Source of the DNA: CAYVUV01 sp964455095
GTDB lineage: Bacteria; Desulfobacterota; Binatia; HRBIN30; CADEER01
NCBI GenBank assembly: GCA_964455095.1
Contig: CAYVUV010000009.1
Coordinates: 1 to 5,419, forward strand
Reading direction: 5' to 3'
DNA: 5,419 nt
The notes under the pieces were generated by a model. It was not told where the DNA came from, did not search any database, and saw only the letters and a program-made list of their open reading frames with translations. The position numbers were made by a program, and so were the translations under genes. Each line of letters opens with the position of its first letter. Within the stretch, counting starts at the first letter, position 1. Of the stretch, positions 4,724-5,419 are shown in pieces.

Positions 4724-5419
4724 TCAGTCGACGTGCGGCTGTGCGCGCTCGATGATGCGGGTGAAGGGGACGCCCGCCGGCAAGGTGCCGAAGGCCAGAC
4801 CGCGGTCGCCGACGAGGCGCGAGGCGCAGAATGCGTCGGCCACGGCCGGGTCGCCGTTGCGCACCAGCAGCGATCCCTGTAACGCGAGGGCGAGGCGTTC
4901 GACGATGCGCCGCGCGCGCGTTTCGATTTCCGCGAAGTCGCTGAGCTCGCTGCGCACCGCGTCGGTGAAGCGGTCGAGGCGCGGCTCGGCGCCGCGCGCG
5001 CTGTCGACTTCGTTGAAGAAGGCTTCGACCGATTCGGGGCTGCGCGCCATGGCGCGCAAGACGTCGAGGCACATGACGTTGCCCGAGCCCTCCCAGATCG
5101 AATTGAGCGGCGCCTCGCGGTACAGGCGCGGCATCAGCGATTCCTCGGCGTAGCCGTTGCCGCCCAGGCATTCGAGCGCTTCGGCGGCGTGCGGCGGGTT
5201 GCGCTTGCAGACCCAGTACTTGATCACCGCCGTGGCGAGGCGGGCGAACAGGCGTTCGGGGGCGTCGGGCTCGGCCGCATCGTAGGCGCGCGCCAGGCGC
5301 ATCATCGCCGCGGTGGCGGCTTCGGATTCGATGCACAGGTCGGCCAGGACGTTGCGCATCAGCGGCTGCTCGCTGAGCTTGCGGCCGAACGCCGAGCGAT
5401 GCGCGGCGTGGTGCGTGGC
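4724..5419 (-). CDS. aidB: AidB-type acyl-CoA dehydrogenase, C-terminal part (5' end outside window)
   Basis: The minus-strand frame is open from the right edge to a TGA at 4726-4724, giving 231 C-terminal residues of a family usually near 540 long. The Met at 5359 is internal: codons upstream continue HRSAFGRKLSEQPL, a conserved acyl-CoA dehydrogenase helix. Then come MRNVLADLCIESEAAT, YWVCKRNP, the glycine-rich ECLGGNGY, and the hallmark IWEGSGNVMCLDVLRA. Its Glu aligns with the catalytic base position of medium-chain acyl-CoA dehydrogenase (IYEGT). The CLGGNGYAEES to IWEGSGN spacing and MCLDVLRA are typical of the AidB branch (isovaleryl-CoA dehydrogenase-like, FAD-binding, reported in E. 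coli as part of the adaptive response to alkylation). Acyl-CoA oxidation is equally possible in this lineage. The protein is cytoplasmic. The gene is convergent with the secreted-protein gene, with 10 bp between the stop codons and no intrinsic terminator visible. Nothing in the window shows Ada control. Family sure, exact role less so. Confidence 0.9.
   Translation of the reverse strand, partial: ATHHAAHRSAFGRKLSEQPLMRNVLADLCIESEAATAAMMRLARAYDAAEPDAPERLFARLATAVIKYWVCKRNPPHAAEALECLGGNGYAEESLMPRLYREAPLNSIWEGSGNVMCLDVLRAMARSPESVEAFFNEVDSARGAEPRLDRFTDAVRSELSDFAEIETRARRIVERLALALQGSLLVRNGDPAVADAFCASRLVGDRGLAFGTLPAGVPFTRIIERAQPHVD

Overview
The window is high-GC DNA (about two thirds G+C by eye). 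It most likely comes from an environmental bacterium of deltaproteobacterial type (Myxococcota, Binatota or a relative). That placement is inference. It rests on three things: myxobacterial-style disulfide repeats in a large secreted protein, a C-terminal module I associate with Binatia and deltaproteobacterial secreted proteins, and intergenic repeats built on a CACGAAG unit. No rRNA, tRNA or CRISPR array is visible.

Layout. Positions 1-431 (+) hold the 3' end of a P-loop kinase-like ATPase of the AAA_33 type, cut by the window edge. Positions 432-649 are non-coding and carry several CACGAAG-type repeats, including a long imperfect hairpin at 495-591. Positions 650-1072 (+) hold a small gene whose C-terminal half resembles Imm33/DUF2185-type immunity proteins. 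It is bracketed by inverted copies of the CACGAAG repeat. Positions 1073-1689 have no convincing intact gene. They contain another repeat copy, a roughly 310-bp segment bounded by a near-perfect inverted repeat (core arms 1139-1156 and 1419-1436), and the broken 3' end of a gene for a repeat-type surface protein (1447-1563).

Positions 1690-4713 (+) hold the main gene of the window. It encodes a 1007-residue secreted modular protein: Sec signal peptide, a large domain resembling the exported part of PilX-like pilus proteins (DUF4900/DUF7305 type), one CGNG...CDDGN disulfide repeat, three exact-length 61-residue tandem repeats with eight cysteines each, shorter cysteine-rich repeats, and a C-terminal module of about 150 residues. 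Positions 4724-5419 (-) hold the 3' part of an AidB-type acyl-CoA dehydrogenase gene, convergent with the main gene and only 10 bp from its stop.

The genes do not form an obvious pathway. The AAA_33 gene and the aidB-like gene look like ordinary chromosomal genes. The stretch from about 432 to 1690 reads as a small accessory patch where repeats, gene remnants and an orphan immunity-like gene have accumulated. The secreted protein is the most distinctive item; its job is probably at the cell surface or outside the cell, but no substrate or partner can be read from the sequence.
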